DNA from: Pigoraptor vietnamica
Lineage: Eukaryota > Opisthokonta > Filasterea
Length of the DNA: 19,980 nt
Direction: 5' to 3'
Assembly: GCA_943704525.1 (NCBI GenBank)
Contig: CALSCQ010000388.1
Span: forward strand, 1 to 19,980
Shown here: piece by piece, positions 19,132 through 19,980 of the stretch
Layout: each line of letters starts with the position of its first letter
Numbering within the stretch: the first letter of the stretch is position 1
Made by a program: the position numbers and the translations under genes
The notes under the pieces: generated by a model
Seen by the model: only the letters and a program-made list of their open reading frames with translations
Told to the model about the DNA's origin: nothing
Databases searched by the model: none

Positions 19132-19980
19132 GATGTCGATTGATCAAGGAAGGTGAGTGTCTCGAAACATGTGCTCTAAGTCAGTTATTGCCGAAGCATT
19201 CTAACGCTTGCCACCCTGATCGCTCGTCGTTGTAGATGCCTACCTGGTTATTGCCAGTGACGGCGACAACTGAAGGCAGCTCCGAGTTCGAACTGTTACG
19301 AGGCGAAACGTCGATGCTGCGAAGCTAGCGAGCACTCGGAAGGATCGATCAGACGGTCGTGATGCACGCGCGAAGTGGAACGCAACGGGGAAATCGACTT
19401 GGGGAAAACGGACTTGGCGAAGCGAATCTTGAAGCAAATGCGAAGAAACGAAGCGTAGACGCATACGGAGCGTAGGCGAACGTAGAGCGAGGCGGTAGCG
19501 GAGGTAGAACGCGAGGAAGAACGACGAAAGTGAAGAAGAGAAAGTGGAGCGAAGTGGAGCACGAAGTGGTATGCGCAGGGCACGAATACTGGAGAGCTGG
19601 TCGCAGGACGCACGACGAGCTTGAGCTAGAGCGTCGACTGGAGCGTCGGGGCTCGAGCGAGGCGAACGCTAAAGGAGCGTACACGCTGGGGAACGGGCAG
19701 GGACGCCGTAACTCGTCCTGCGCACGTTCGGTAGTTGCGCGCGAGAGAACTACGCGGGCTAACTGGCGAGGGAAAGCGAGGACTACTTCCCACGAAGAAC
19801 ACTCTATTCGCAAATCGCACGAAACCTCGTAACACCTAACGCCTACGTCCTACCACACCATCCGTCGTTCGCCACGCGCCATTCTCAACGGTAGAGAAGA
19901 GGGCGCGCGGGCGAAACGAACGAACGATGCGGAAGACGAGACGAGGTGATACGACGGGAAGAATACGCACGCGACGCCGC
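19132..19980. other. Purine-rich region, function unclear
   Basis: After the helicase end, the plus strand is strongly purine-rich from about 19250 to 19800, with many CGAAG, GAGCG and GGCGA words. One forward frame starting at ATG 19237 is open over most of 19237-19832 but has stops near 19326 and 19473; parts look protein-like (KKRKWSEVEHEVVCAGHEYW, SSEANAKGAYTLGNGQGRRN). A splice-like pair (AAG|GTGAGT near 19151 and GTTGTAG at about 19236) lies just before. It may be a degraded gene, an untranslated transcript or compositional drift; I cannot decide. Confidence 0.35.

Overview
The window looks like nuclear DNA from a GC-rich, intron-bearing unicellular eukaryote; the lineage cannot be fixed from sequence alone. 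Reasons: five genes become coherent proteins only when short introns (about 60-360 nt, donors such as GTGAGT, GTGCGT, GTATGT and GTACGT, acceptors CAG or TAG) are removed; start codons sit in Kozak-like contexts; one gene has a TATA box and an A/C-rich leader; long (GT)n/(AC)n microsatellites are present; and there are no operons or Shine-Dalgarno sites. I saw no rRNA, tRNA or CRISPR array.

Layout. 1-115: (GT)n. 1024-3498 (+): two-exon Na+/H+ exchanger of the endosomal/Golgi type. 3770-6761 (-): six-exon coiled-coil protein, convergent with the exchanger. 7648-9426 (+): intronless F-box-like leucine-rich-repeat protein. 9463-9837 (-): 3' part of a basic, probably nuclear protein. 9987-10102: (AC)58. 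10182-11600 (+): multi-exon EVE-domain (THYN1-like) protein with a probable GC-AG intron; both ends are unresolved. 11601-12703: intergenic, with a retropepsin-like fragment and clustered palindromic motifs. 12704-14053 (+): five-exon unknown protein with a basic C-terminus. 14115-15396 (-): four-exon unknown protein, tail to tail with it. 15702-16145 (-): candidate spliced gene that has no long ATG-started frame. 16386-16826 (-): Val/Pro-rich repeat protein with a TATA promoter. 17398-19131 (+): spliced superfamily 1 helicase broken by several frame changes. 19132-19980: purine-rich DNA of unclear function.

The genes do not form an obvious pathway; they look like unrelated neighbours in compact, often convergent arrangement. 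The points most worth a second look are the helicase whose P-loop lies out of frame between two compensating shifts, a tandem palindromic CArG-box repeat inside one of its introns, the GC-AG intron placed exactly at the conserved EVE motif, the hidden spliced frames at 15702-16145, and three TAACCGCAA copies just upstream of the 12704 start codon.
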